From NCBI RefSeq assembly GCF_003688895.1, contig NZ_REFV01000016.1, forward strand, positions 20,803 to 84,802: 64,000 nucleotides of DNA, written 5' to 3'. The position numbers and the translations under genes were made by a program. This document shows, one piece after another, positions 17,798 through 26,303 of this stretch (its first letter is position 1; each line of letters begins with the position of its first letter). Under the pieces are notes generated by a model. It searched no databases, had not been told where the DNA came from, and was given only the letters and a program-made list of their open reading frames with translations. Source of the stretch: Dokdonia sinensis. GTDB taxonomy: Bacteria; Bacteroidota; Bacteroidia; Flavobacteriales; Flavobacteriaceae.

Positions 17798-20437
17798 TTA
17801 CAATGGCTTGAAGCGGTCATTATCATCTTCGGTTTCTGTCGTTTCTCTTAAAATATCTGTTTGAACGGTTGATATTAATTTTTCTGTTTGCTCTTGATAA
17901 TTGGGGCCGTAATGAACAAAAGTATCCTTTACCCTTTCGGAAATTATAAAGTATGGAATCCATATAGCGCAAGCTATAAATGCCCTTCCAATTTCTTTCG
18001 CATTCTCTGCCCAATCTGCGGGAGTCATTGCTTCGCTCACAAGAATATTTACCAAGACTGCGTCTATCATTAAGAATAGTAAAGTACTTGCGTAGAAAAC
18101 AATCATTAACCTAGGTACTATGGTACGTTTCTCAAAGAAAAGAATGATAATAAGAGCTGTGAAAATGATCCTCAGAATATTCACTATAAGTTCAAATATT
18201 ACCACAAGCAACAATGGTTTACCTTGAATCCCTTCTGTGTTCCAAAGGGTTTTCCAAGTATAGGCATCCACAAAACTAAGCTCGGTGATAAAGCCATATA
18301 GAATGACTATTGGGGTAAGTATTAATCCTATAGAAACTAAAATTAACCAGCCACCCAATGGTTTTCCTTTTGCCCTAGAAGAGCGAGCTGGAACATCATA
18401 ACTTTGATAGATTTTGTAAGCTCCATAAACACCTAACACTAACGTAAGAAGTATTATGACAATACTGATCCAACTTATACCTGGGGTTTCCGCCATTTGA
18501 CTTAAACCTAAATCGTACGTTATAAAATATGACAAATCATCTCTTATTTTATTATGGTCCGCAATATATTTAGGCACATCATCTGCCTTTACAAATTCTT
18601 TAAAATGCTGGTAATCATATGATATTACTAACTTTTTAAGATAATAGCTGATTTCTTGACTATAAGAAAAGTAATCGCTTTTGATCTCTTGATTGTAATC
18701 TTCAAATGACCATTTTTCAGGTAAATTTACAGCGATATCATAATTAAGATTTACTGGATATCCTATACTATAAGGGCCAGAACGCTCTGGAGATTTTGGA
18801 GGGTTTACAAAGTTCTCTAACGTAAGAGGATAAATTTCTATGTAAATCAATTTGTCGTTATCTGGAGATTTAGACCATATAGAATCAACTATATAAGATT
18901 CTCTAACAACTAATTTGTTTCCATCTAATTTATTATCTTCTATTGTAATTTTCCTGTTTTCCTTTATTGTCGGAAATAAAGCACTATAAAATTGTAAATA
19001 ATCGGTTTGTATGGCCGCAGTACTGCGCTGAGCAAAATCAGATCTTATATTATCTGCATTGGTTCCAGTATATGTTGTTACGATAGTGAGTTCTCCACTC
19101 CCGTTAATCTTATTAATATCATAAATTTCCTGAATATCGATACCACTTATAGTCTTATTTGGAATTGAAACTAATTCCTTTTCGCCAGACTTTAGGATTA
19201 GACCCTTTTTATAATCTGGAAAATTACGTTTCTTGTTTATAAGTCCCTGATTAGACATAGTGGGGTCCACAAAATACTGAGTGCCCTCAAGCTTATAGCT
19301 CACAACACAATGATCAAAAAGGTTTGGATTAGGCAACTTATCATCAATGACCCCTCCATTGTAACTATGCACAAGCATAGGGTGAGCCTCTACTCCATAC
19401 AAATTAAGCAATTCACTCAACAAGAAAGATTTTCCTTTACAATCACCATAGCGTTGCTCTAGCACTTTTAATGGAGACTCTGGAAGGTGAGAATTCAGAC
19501 CATTTTCAAATCCGAAATATCTTACTTCATCTTGTACAAAATCGATAAGTGAATTGACCAATTCTTCCTTATTTGAAGAAAGATCATCTTGATGTGAGGA
19601 AAACTCAGTAGTCACAAGCTCTTTGAGCTTAACTTTATCTGCCGAGTTTAAGGTATAAAGGGATACATATTGATTTACAATAGATTCCCAAGAGTCATAA
19701 TTACTTATTTCAACATAAGGAAAGTCATCATACCAAATAGGTGTATTTACATCATAATATTTATAATCCACATTATCCAGATTCCAAGAATATTCGAGAT
19801 TATTATCCTTTTCAATAATCTCGGCTTTTGGTGCGCCATTGTAGTATTCAAAATTAAAGTCTTCACCCTTGGGCACGATAAATTTACAACGCATCTCACC
19901 CACAGGAATCGTGAACTGAAAATAAGCTTGTCCGGCATAACCACCTTCATAAATTGGATTTTCACCTATAATGGAATACGAATAATCCAATATATCGCCC
20001 TCACGAATATCTCTTAGATTAATAAGGCTAGTAAGTCTTCCGTCATAAAGTTTGCGCTCGAGATTAGATTCTCTTTGAATGGTTTGAACATTACTAAGGT
20101 TAAGCTTGTTTATACGTTCTCCATTCCTTATTACATCAATATTATGTAAAACAAGATTCTCATAGGTAGGATCAAAATCTAAAGTTATGTCAGACATTTG
20201 GGTAATCCCCTCAGTATTGAGCACCTTGATAGCGAGATGAATATATGTTGTCTCCTTTGGTATATGATATTGTCTGTCAGACAAGAGATAATAAAATCCG
20301 CTTTGATCTTCTTGGTCTTTTACCGTTGTATTATATGGAGGACTCTCGACCCAATCTGGAATTTTACCTATGGTAGGTTTTTGTGAGAAAGCGTTAAGAC
20401 TAAATAGAAAGACAAAGAAAATGAGTAGGTAGCGCAA
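17798..20437 (-). CDS. DUF3857/transglutaminase-like membrane protein with DUF2569 tail
   Basis: An 879-residue protein. The signal peptide (about residues 1-18) is followed by a DUF3857 domain (about 50-220) and a transglutaminase-like core (about 270-400). All three catalytic-type residues are visible: Cys in RYGDCKGKSF, His in NLFDHCVVSY and Asp in QYFVDPT. A beta domain follows, then a membrane segment near 652 and four further membrane segments with the GGWLILVSIGLILTP block of DUF2569. Such proteins are common in Bacteroidota; the substrate is unknown. The gene is AT-rich. It is convergent with the AsmA gene, leaving only 23 bases between stop codons. Confidence 0.88.
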   Translation of the reverse strand: MRYLLIFFVFLFSLNAFSQKPTIGKIPDWVESPPYNTTVKDQEDQSGFYYLLSDRQYHIPKETTYIHLAIKVLNTEGITQMSDITLDFDPTYENLVLHNIDVIRNGERINKLNLSNVQTIQRESNLERKLYDGRLTSLINLRDIREGDILDYSYSIIGENPIYEGGYAGQAYFQFTIPVGEMRCKFIVPKGEDFNFEYYNGAPKAEIIEKDNNLEYSWNLDNVDYKYYDVNTPIWYDDFPYVEISNYDSWESIVNQYVSLYTLNSADKVKLKELVTTEFSSHQDDLSSNKEELVNSLIDFVQDEVRYFGFENGLNSHLPESPLKVLEQRYGDCKGKSFLLSELLNLYGVEAHPMLVHSYNGGVIDDKLPNPNLFDHCVVSYKLEGTQYFVDPTMSNQGLINKKRNFPDYKKGLILKSGEKELVSIPNKTISGIDIQEIYDINKINGSGELTIVTTYTGTNADNIRSDFAQRSTAAIQTDYLQFYSALFPTIKENRKITIEDNKLDGNKLVVRESYIVDSIWSKSPDNDKLIYIEIYPLTLENFVNPPKSPERSGPYSIGYPVNLNYDIAVNLPEKWSFEDYNQEIKSDYFSYSQEISYYLKKLVISYDYQHFKEFVKADDVPKYIADHNKIRDDLSYFITYDLGLSQMAETPGISWISIVIILLTLVLGVYGAYKIYQSYDVPARSSRAKGKPLGGWLILVSIGLILTPIVILYGFITELSFVDAYTWKTLWNTEGIQGKPLLLVVIFELIVNILRIIFTALIIILFFEKRTIVPRLMIVFYASTLLFLMIDAVLVNILVSEAMTPADWAENAKEIGRAFIACAIWIPYFIISERVKDTFVHYGPNYQEQTEKLISTVQTDILRETTETEDDNDRFKPL

Positions 20438-20540
20438 TGGAATATCAGAGTTAATTCAATAAGCGCCACAAGATAATATGATTATCCCTACTATAAAAAT
20501 GCATCTCTATAATCACGTAGAAAAATTCAAGTAATTCTGA

Positions 20541-21455
20541 TTAATCATCCACCTCCTTAATCTCGTTAAGCTCGACATTTTTATATTTTGCATAGTCAAA
20601 ACCACTCTGCCACCAAGCTTGCATCTTTTCTTTGTTGAACACTAGTGAGTTTGTAGTAAGCACCGTCGGTGTGTAGTAAAAATTGATAATCGCATCAGTA
20701 TTATTGGCTGCGTACTTGCCTATAGCGATATTTTGCTTTTCGATACGGTCCATCATATAACCGTGGAGATTACTCAACAAAGAAAATACATTAGTAGATG
20801 GAAGATTATTGTAGTACGTGACTTCTGTTTCCAATACGATCACATCTATTTCCGTCGCACCTCGATCTACGGCTTCCTTTATGGGTACCAAACTACCAAA
20901 ACCACCGTCTGCATACTCACAGCCGTTCTTTTTGGCAAGACTCATAAATGGAATATAGTTGCACGACATCCAGATCCATTCACAGAAATCTTCGTAGGTT
21001 TCTTCATTACTGGATTTATATTCTGTTTTGTGCAAAGAGAGGTTGGAAACCGTTACGATGACTTCCTTGCCACTTGCCTGCAACTTTTCAAAATCTGATT
21101 TTGGGAACGTGTCGGTAATTAAGGTTTTAAGCTTTTTACTTTCGCCAAATGTCTTAGAACCCCGCATAAAATTGCGCAACACACTAAAATGGTCTATAGC
21201 AATGGTCTCCTGCCCCCATTTATCCATTTTTACATTAAAAGGACAACGGCTAAAAATCGCCTTTTGATTTACCGACGTATAAACGTGTTTTATCTTCTCA
21301 ATCTCATTAGTAGCTAGATGAGGAACGAGCAAACTCCCAGTAGATGTCCCGATGAGCAAATCGTAATTACGGCCCAGCTCCTCGATAAGGTACTGCGCCA
21401 CACCACCTCCAAAAGCGCCTTTACTTCCTCCTCCAGATATAACAAGTGCCCGCAT
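20541..21455 (-). CDS. Patatin-like phospholipase
   Basis: A 304-residue patatin-fold lipid acyl hydrolase. The oxyanion loop GGGSKGAFGGG starts near residue 8. The nucleophile elbow GTSTGS lies near residue 37, with Ser as the nucleophile. The catalytic Asp is in the YADGGFGSLVP block, the D-G-G/A motif. It has no signal peptide and is probably cytoplasmic. It is a single gene, with a heptamer array immediately upstream of its start. Confidence 0.92.
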   Translation of the reverse strand: MRALVISGGGSKGAFGGGVAQYLIEELGRNYDLLIGTSTGSLLVPHLATNEIEKIKHVYTSVNQKAIFSRCPFNVKMDKWGQETIAIDHFSVLRNFMRGSKTFGESKKLKTLITDTFPKSDFEKLQASGKEVIVTVSNLSLHKTEYKSSNEETYEDFCEWIWMSCNYIPFMSLAKKNGCEYADGGFGSLVPIKEAVDRGATEIDVIVLETEVTYYNNLPSTNVFSLLSNLHGYMMDRIEKQNIAIGKYAANNTDAIINFYYTPTVLTTNSLVFNKEKMQAWWQSGFDYAKYKNVELNEIKEVDD

Positions 21456-21528
21456 TTTTTACTAGTCGTTTGTTTATATGCAACTTAATAAATTTAAATG
21501 AAGGGTACGCTTTCGCGAAAAAGAAATT

Positions 21529-21605
21529 TGGAAGTGGGAAGTGGGAAGTGGGAAGTGGGAAGTGGGAAGTGGGAAGTGGGAAGTGGGAAGTGGGAAGTGG
21601 GAATA
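21529..21605. repeat. Heptamer tandem repeat GGGAAGT
   Basis: TGGAAGT is followed by nine exact GGGAAGT units and a partial tenth. It starts eight bases after a truncated dispersed palindrome (CGCTTTCGCGAAA, 21509-21521). It lies between the patatin gene and the small CxxC gene. Confidence 0.9.
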
Positions 21606-21704
21606 TATTAATTAAAAAAAACAAAAAAATGAGTGGTTGAGTGATTTTATATGAAGTGGTAGCCCAATTTAGAATCGTATGGAACTACCAGAAACGGAGG
21701 ATAA

Positions 21705-21743
21705 TGTTGGGTGTTGGGTGTTGGGTGTTGGGTGTTGGGTGTT
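21705..21743. repeat. Heptamer tandem repeat TGTTGGG
   Basis: Five exact TGTTGGG units and a partial sixth, 100 bases from the GGGAAGT array. It lies just past the 3' end of the respiratory cluster. Confidence 0.9.
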
Positions 21744-21758
21744 AAAATGATAAACGTA

Positions 21759-22052
21759 CTATTCTTCGCCAAGCTCATTTCTACTTTCTTTTGATGCCTT
21801 CCGCGACTTGTAGATAATGTAGAACACGCCTCCTACTAGGATATAAGGAATCACCATCAAGTATTTGATGCCGTTATTAACTCCTTTGGCAGTACTGTTA
21901 TCTTCCTCAGATTGCAGGACGGCACGGCACATAGCGCATTGGGTTGTCGCTGTGGTCGATGCGTAGCTGTCTGCTTTCGCGCCTGCCTGTCCGGTAGGCA
22001 GGAAAGCGGAAAAAAGAAACACAATCAATATTACAGTCCTCAAATTCTTCAT
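21759..22052 (-). CDS. Small membrane protein with a CxxC motif
   Basis: A 97-residue protein starting at the ATG at 22052, which overlaps the stop codon of the DUF420 gene by one base. The signal peptide contains the seven-residue insert LPTGQAG, produced by a 21-bp palindrome nested in the dispersed palindrome, between SAF and AKA. The mature part has TQCAMCRAVLQSEED, then one C-terminal membrane segment (about residues 66-84) and a basic tail. The CxxC could bind copper or heme or be redox active. Its position behind SCO and DUF420 favours a role in oxidase assembly, which is inference. Confidence 0.75.
   Translation of the reverse strand: MKNLRTVILIVFLFSAFLPTGQAGAKADSYASTTATTQCAMCRAVLQSEEDNSTAKGVNNGIKYLMVIPYILVGGVFYIIYKSRKASKESRNELGEE
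21972..22008. repeat. 21-bp palindrome nested in the dispersed palindrome, in frame
   Basis: TGCTTTCGCG (21972-21981) and AAAGCG (22003-22008) are the two parts of the host palindrome. Between them lies a 21-bp insert with arms CCTGCCT and AGGCAGG. The insert adds exactly seven codons to the signal peptide of the small CxxC protein. Confidence 0.85.
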
Positions 22053-22597
22053 TAATGCACGTAATATGGTGATATCATAAGATACACAATTACTCCAGTA
22101 ATAGCAACATACAACCAAATAGGAAATGTTATACGCGCTAGTTTTTTGTGTTTATCAAAACGTTGTGCAAGCGCTCTCACATAAGTGATGAGTACCATAG
22201 GAATAATCCCAATGGACAACAGAATATGGGAAATCAATAGGAAGAAATATACGTATCTGATTGCTCCTTCTCCGCCAAATTTGGTAGAATCTGCAGTCAT
22301 ATGGTATGCCACGTACATCAATAAAAACACCACAGAGAGGAATATCGCAAACTTCATTAATCGCTCGTGCGTGGTGCGATTACCTTTTTTGATGGCGAGC
22401 ACCGCGAGAATCAATACGATTGCCGTAAGGCCATTTATACTCGCATATATAGGAGGTAAAAATGTGAGTGGCTCTACGTCCAATCCAAAATCTTTTAACT
22501 TTATGGTAAATAGAACCGCAACGGCTACTGGAATTATTATGGATAAGGCGATAATCCAGCCCTTGTATTTTTGTTCGGTTTTGGAAAGCGTACTCAT
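22052..22597 (-). CDS. DUF420 domain membrane protein
   Basis: A 181-residue integral membrane protein with five hydrophobic segments and the conserved HERLMKFAIFLSVVFLLMYV and HILLSIGIIPMVLITY blocks. DUF420 proteins (the YozB/CtaM-like group) are found with heme-copper oxidases and are thought to help assemble them. It sits one base after the SCO gene's stop and overlaps the next small gene, so it is in the same transcript. The exact biochemical role is unknown. Confidence 0.88.
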   Translation of the reverse strand: MSTLSKTEQKYKGWIIALSIIIPVAVAVLFTIKLKDFGLDVEPLTFLPPIYASINGLTAIVLILAVLAIKKGNRTTHERLMKFAIFLSVVFLLMYVAYHMTADSTKFGGEGAIRYVYFFLLISHILLSIGIIPMVLITYVRALAQRFDKHKKLARITFPIWLYVAITGVIVYLMISPYYVH

Positions 22598-22598
22598 A

Positions 22599-23336
22599 TT
22601 ACTTCAATAACTTTTTTATGTCTTCTATTAAAATATCAATTTCTGGTTGTTCTTCATCCTCTGCTAGCTGCGCGTCCATAGGAACGTGACCTCGATAATA
22701 CGGTTTTGGATTTCCGTAAGGATCAAGGCGAGAGCGTATAAAGCCGTTTTGATCTATTAGGGCAAATAGGCCTGAGTGATATAAATCTACGTGCTCTACC
22801 TCTCCTAAATTAGTGGCGAGGTAAAAGCCTTCATTTGCAAGTTTGCGCATTTCCTCACGGTCTCCTGTCATGAAATGCCAATTGGGATTGGTCACTCCAT
22901 AATCCTGAGCATACTTTTTCAGCACTTTGGGCTGGTCGTGCTCTGGGTCTATGGAGAAAGAGGCGATGCCAAAATTAGGATTTCCCTCAAACTCTTGGGC
23001 AATCGCTTGTAAGTTGTGATTCATTGGGATACAAATGTCCGTACATCTGGTAAAAAAGAATTCTACGAGATACACTTTTCCTTTATAATCTGCATTTGTA
23101 ATGGTGTCATTGTCTTGATTTACAAACTCAAACGGTGGTACTTTACGGTCTACTCCGTTTTGATTGATGTAAACTAGACCATCTGGAGCTTCATCTTCTT
23201 GTTCACCACCCACGGCGTGCATCCTACCACCCCGAGTGACATCATCGTTTACTAATCGCTTAAAGATTTTTGGGATAAATATGATCCCAAAAATGAGGAC
23301 TATGGCCGCGATTCCTATATATGTATTCTTGCGCAT
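22599..23336 (-). CDS. SCO family copper chaperone
   Basis: A 245-residue membrane-anchored thioredoxin-fold protein. One N-terminal membrane segment (about residues 7-23) is followed by the SCO domain. The copper ligands are present: the CxxxC of FFFTRCTDICIP and a downstream His in EHVDLYHSGLFALID. SCO proteins deliver copper to the CuA site of cytochrome oxidase subunit II. It lies two bases after the thioredoxin-like gene and is followed by DUF420, consistent with one assembly operon. Confidence 0.93.
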   Translation of the reverse strand: MRKNTYIGIAAIVLIFGIIFIPKIFKRLVNDDVTRGGRMHAVGGEQEDEAPDGLVYINQNGVDRKVPPFEFVNQDNDTITNADYKGKVYLVEFFFTRCTDICIPMNHNLQAIAQEFEGNPNFGIASFSIDPEHDQPKVLKKYAQDYGVTNPNWHFMTGDREEMRKLANEGFYLATNLGEVEHVDLYHSGLFALIDQNGFIRSRLDPYGNPKPYYRGHVPMDAQLAEDEEQPEIDILIEDIKKLLK

Positions 23337-23338
23337 CC

Positions 23339-24031
23339 TTAATTTTCTTTTGTAGGTCTACGTTGTTCTAATTTTGGACTGGCATTATTATTTTTACGTA
23401 ACGCCTTACGATATTCGGCCAAGACAACTTTAATATCATCTTTTAGGTAACCTGTCTCTACAGCTTGAGTGAGATCGTAACCGTAAATGTTAGTTTTCTT
23501 TTTGTCATCGTCACGACTTCTTACATTGAGTTCTTTATCGACGATAAATACATAAGGCGAATATCCCCGCATAGTCGCTGCAAGTGGAGTTCCCAGACTA
23601 TCAAAATGCTTGCGCGCTTCTTCTGGAGTTATCTCAACAATATGAAATTTTTTGACATCTGTTACTCGGGCGAGTTCTTCTTTAAGCTCTTCCGCCTGGG
23701 CCGTGCTCCCTTCGTTTACAAAGAAAATGGCTTGAAATTCTTCAAAACCCTGATAGTATTTGTAAACGGTTAGGTTAAGATTTGCTGTGAGGCCAACATT
23801 TTTCTTTAGTTCGTCGCCTAAATAGCCTACAATGGTAACTCTGTCCTTTAACTGTAGCGACTCATCACCATTGTAAGGTGTATCAATTTCAGCAAAAGTG
23901 TAACCGTCAAGATCATCTACTCCTTCCAAAACGACAGGAAGGGAGTCAAAATTATAAACCCCAGAGGCAAAGAAGATATAAGCCACCACGGGAAGTACAA
24001 AAAGCGAGATAAGTACAAATTTCTTTTTCAT
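23339..24031 (-). CDS. Membrane-anchored thioredoxin-like protein without cysteines
   Basis: A 230-residue protein with an N-terminal membrane anchor (about residues 5-22). The following domain has a strand-helix pattern like SCO/peroxiredoxin folds (VTIVGYLGDELKKN, then SPYVFIVDKELNVRSRDDD near residue 161), but I see no cysteine anywhere in it. It therefore cannot do thiol chemistry or bind copper as SCO does. The gene begins 16 bases after a strong terminator hairpin and runs into SCO. It may be a degenerate SCO partner; this is inference. Confidence 0.75.
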   Translation of the reverse strand: MKKKFVLISLFVLPVVAYIFFASGVYNFDSLPVVLEGVDDLDGYTFAEIDTPYNGDESLQLKDRVTIVGYLGDELKKNVGLTANLNLTVYKYYQGFEEFQAIFFVNEGSTAQAEELKEELARVTDVKKFHIVEITPEEARKHFDSLGTPLAATMRGYSPYVFIVDKELNVRSRDDDKKKTNIYGYDLTQAVETGYLKDDIKVVLAEYRKALRKNNNASPKLEQRRPTKEN

Positions 24032-24046
24032 AGGGTAGAGCGCTAA

Positions 24047-24076
24047 AAAAAGGCGGTTTTTTCAAACCGCCTTTTT
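24047..24076 (-). terminator. Strong hairpin between coxIV and the SCO genes
   Basis: Thirteen-base perfect arms, AAAAAGGCGGTTT (24047-24059) and AAACCGCCTTTTT (24064-24076), around a four-base loop. It has T-tracts on both strands. It ends the cyoE-cox transcript and may set a lower level of expression for the downstream assembly genes. Confidence 0.88.
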
Positions 24077-24089
24077 CAATATGTTTTTC

Positions 24090-24473
24090 TTAGAAATCCC
24101 AACTTTGGAATCCTGTATTGTAGACGTCAAAAATATAATCTCCTTCGGTCAGTAAAATAAAGACCAGATAACAGATCAGGAATACTGCCGTCCAGACCAC
24201 TGCTCGACGCAGGCCTTTTACTTCATCACGCATGTGCATAAAGTCCCAAGTGATATAATAAGCCTTAAATATGGTCAACAGGATAAAAATCCAGTTAAGG
24301 AGTTTCATACGGATAAATGTTGTCTCCGTAAGAATTTCTGGCTTTATGATACCCAATACAACCTCAATCGCCGTAACGATAGATAGGATGATAAGGATAC
24401 CCCAGATTTTTGTAATATTAGATTTGAACTTAAGTGTTCCTCTGAATATTGCTAATTTATGTTCGTGTGCCAT
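24090..24473 (-). CDS. Cytochrome c oxidase subunit IV family protein
   Basis: A 127-residue membrane protein with three hydrophobic segments and the family's FKAYYITWDFMHMRDEVKGL block (about residues 64-83). It is an accessory subunit of the heme-copper oxidase and follows the two coxIII genes in the order seen in Bacteroidota. A strong terminator lies 13 bases past its stop codon. Confidence 0.9.
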   Translation of the reverse strand: MAHEHKLAIFRGTLKFKSNITKIWGILIILSIVTAIEVVLGIIKPEILTETTFIRMKLLNWIFILLTIFKAYYITWDFMHMRDEVKGLRRAVVWTAVFLICYLVFILLTEGDYIFDVYNTGFQSWDF

Positions 24474-24566
24474 AGCTTATGCTACTTATGTTATATTATT
24501 TTTATCTCAAAATGCTTTCCCTCTCAAAACGTGAATCTCTTGATGAGATTTCAGCCTCTGCAGGAA

Positions 24567-25547
24567 TTAAACTAGGTAGAAGAAGGTAAATACAAATACC
24601 CAAACTAAATCTACAAAGTGCCAGTACAATCCTACTTTTTCTACCATCTCATAGTGACCACGGCGCTCGTAAGTACCCAACAATACATTAAAGAAGATGA
24701 TAATATTTATCACAACTCCTGAAAATACGTGAAAACCGTGAAAGCCTGTGATAAAGAAAAAGAAATCTGCAAATAGTGGCGTACCGTACTCATTATGATA
24801 CAGATTTGCCCCCTCTACAACGCCCACAGCATCTCTATTAATTTTGGCCAGAGACTCTTCTCTATTTAAAACTATTTTTTCACCTTTCTCGTTAAGCTCT
24901 TGAACACGGATCAATAAGTCTGGATTTGCGACAAATCCTGCTTTTACCTCTTCAATATTGTACGTAGTGGGTGTTCCTTCTTCATAATACCACACCCCGT
25001 TTTTTTTCAAGTGTTGCTCACGCTCACTTACTCCGGCTATTGCAAACTCACTTAATGCAACGCGCTCTCCATCTACATTCTGGAACTGAAGTATTTTACC
25101 TCCCTTAGTCTCTACCGCTCCATAATCCCCCTGAATGAATGTTGCCCATTCCCAAGCCTGTGACCCTACGAATATTGCTCCCCCGATGATCGTGAGAAAC
25201 ATATAGAACGTCACTTTTTTCTTGTTCATGTGATGACCAGCGTCTACAGCAAGTACCATTGTAACTGACGACATAATAAGTATGAATGTCATAAACGCCA
25301 CATAATACATCGGGGCATTTACACCGTGTAATCCTGGAAAGTGAGTAAACACTTCATCTGCAATAGGCCAAGAGTCTATAAATTTGAATCTAGAAAATCC
25401 ATAAGCGGCAAGAAATCCTGAGAACGTAAGTGCATCAGAAACGATGAAAAACCACATCATCAATTTTCCATAACTTGCTCTAAGTGGCTGGTTACCACCT
25501 CCCCAAGTGTTTTCTCCTGTATCAGTACTTGTCACGGTCGTGCTCAT
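24567..25547 (-). CDS. Cytochrome c oxidase subunit III, long form
   Basis: A 326-residue integral membrane protein of the heme-copper oxidase. Seven hydrophobic segments, the KLMMWFFIVSDALTFSGFL start and the GFHGFHVFSGVVINI block mark it as subunit III. An extra hydrophilic segment of about 100 residues (roughly 130-235) lies between membrane helices. It begins at SQAWEWATFIQGDYG and ends at NEYGTPLFADF. This loop is absent from the shorter neighbouring subunit III and I have no function for it. It is second of two coxIII genes in tandem, ahead of coxIV. Confidence 0.93.
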   Translation of the reverse strand: MSTTVTSTDTGENTWGGGNQPLRASYGKLMMWFFIVSDALTFSGFLAAYGFSRFKFIDSWPIADEVFTHFPGLHGVNAPMYYVAFMTFILIMSSVTMVLAVDAGHHMNKKKVTFYMFLTIIGGAIFVGSQAWEWATFIQGDYGAVETKGGKILQFQNVDGERVALSEFAIAGVSEREQHLKKNGVWYYEEGTPTTYNIEEVKAGFVANPDLLIRVQELNEKGEKIVLNREESLAKINRDAVGVVEGANLYHNEYGTPLFADFFFFITGFHGFHVFSGVVINIIIFFNVLLGTYERRGHYEMVEKVGLYWHFVDLVWVFVFTFFYLV

Positions 25548-25694
25548 AGTAGCGTAATTGGTTATAATATTGTTTGCAAAAATAAGTATTTTCTAATCGT
25601 ATTTCAAACCTTGAAGCTCGATTTATAATGGGTCTAATTACGCTTTGGCAAAAGCGTACTAGAAAAAATCACAATAAGTTCCCAGATTCTCCTA

Positions 25695-26303
25695 TTAAGC
25701 ACAAGCCGTCCACTCGCACCAGTGGCGCGTACAGTACAACAACAAGAATAAAAACACCCAAAGAATATCCAGAAAATGCCAAAAGGTAACACCTAGCGTC
25801 AACCCCAGGTGACTTTCGTTAGTGTACTTTCCTTGAAATTGTTTTACCACCATCACAACTAGTGAAACAAATCCTGCAAAAACGTGTACTGCGTGTACCA
25901 CTCCGATAAGCGTGATAAATGTTCCAGTTATATTACTCACGGGGCCAGTAAAATATAAGCCTTGAGCTGTAAGCTGTCCATAACCTTGGACTTGCGAAAT
26001 AACAAATGTAATCCCTAGTCCAAGTGTAACAAACATAAGCAGAGTTCCTTGGGATTTATTACCAGCTAGAATTGCTTTTTTTGATAAATGAATAGTGATA
26101 CTGCTTACAATAATAATTATCGTAGACCAAATAAGCGCCTCTGGAAAATCATAAGTACTATTCCAATCTCTGCGTTCCATACTCACGATGTAGGCACTTG
26201 TAAGCCCAGCAAAGGTCATACAAAGACTAATAATACCAAACCAGAGCATCTGCTTTTTAGAGCGTTCCCTCTTAAATCGTTCTGTTCCTTGCGTGTAATC
26301 CAT
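25695..26303 (-). CDS. Cytochrome c oxidase subunit III, short form
   Basis: A 202-residue subunit III homologue with five hydrophobic segments. The KKQMLWFGIISLCMTFAGLT start and the VGVVHAVHVFAGF and LTLGVTFWHFLDILWVFLF blocks are typical. Its ATG follows the cyoE stop codon with no base between, so the two are co-translated. A 147-base gap containing a degenerate palindrome (ACGCTTTGGCAAAAGCGT) separates it from the long form. Two unequal subunit III genes in tandem are usual in flavobacterial oxidase clusters. Confidence 0.92.
   Translation of the reverse strand: MDYTQGTERFKRERSKKQMLWFGIISLCMTFAGLTSAYIVSMERRDWNSTYDFPEALIWSTIIIIVSSITIHLSKKAILAGNKSQGTLLMFVTLGLGITFVISQVQGYGQLTAQGLYFTGPVSNITGTFITLIGVVHAVHVFAGFVSLVVMVVKQFQGKYTNESHLGLTLGVTFWHFLDILWVFLFLLLYCTRHWCEWTACA

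Noticed and set aside
21529..21605. Possible CRISPR array in the GGGAAGT repeats
   Set aside because: The unit is 7 bases with no spacers and no cas genes nearby; it is a plain tandem repeat.
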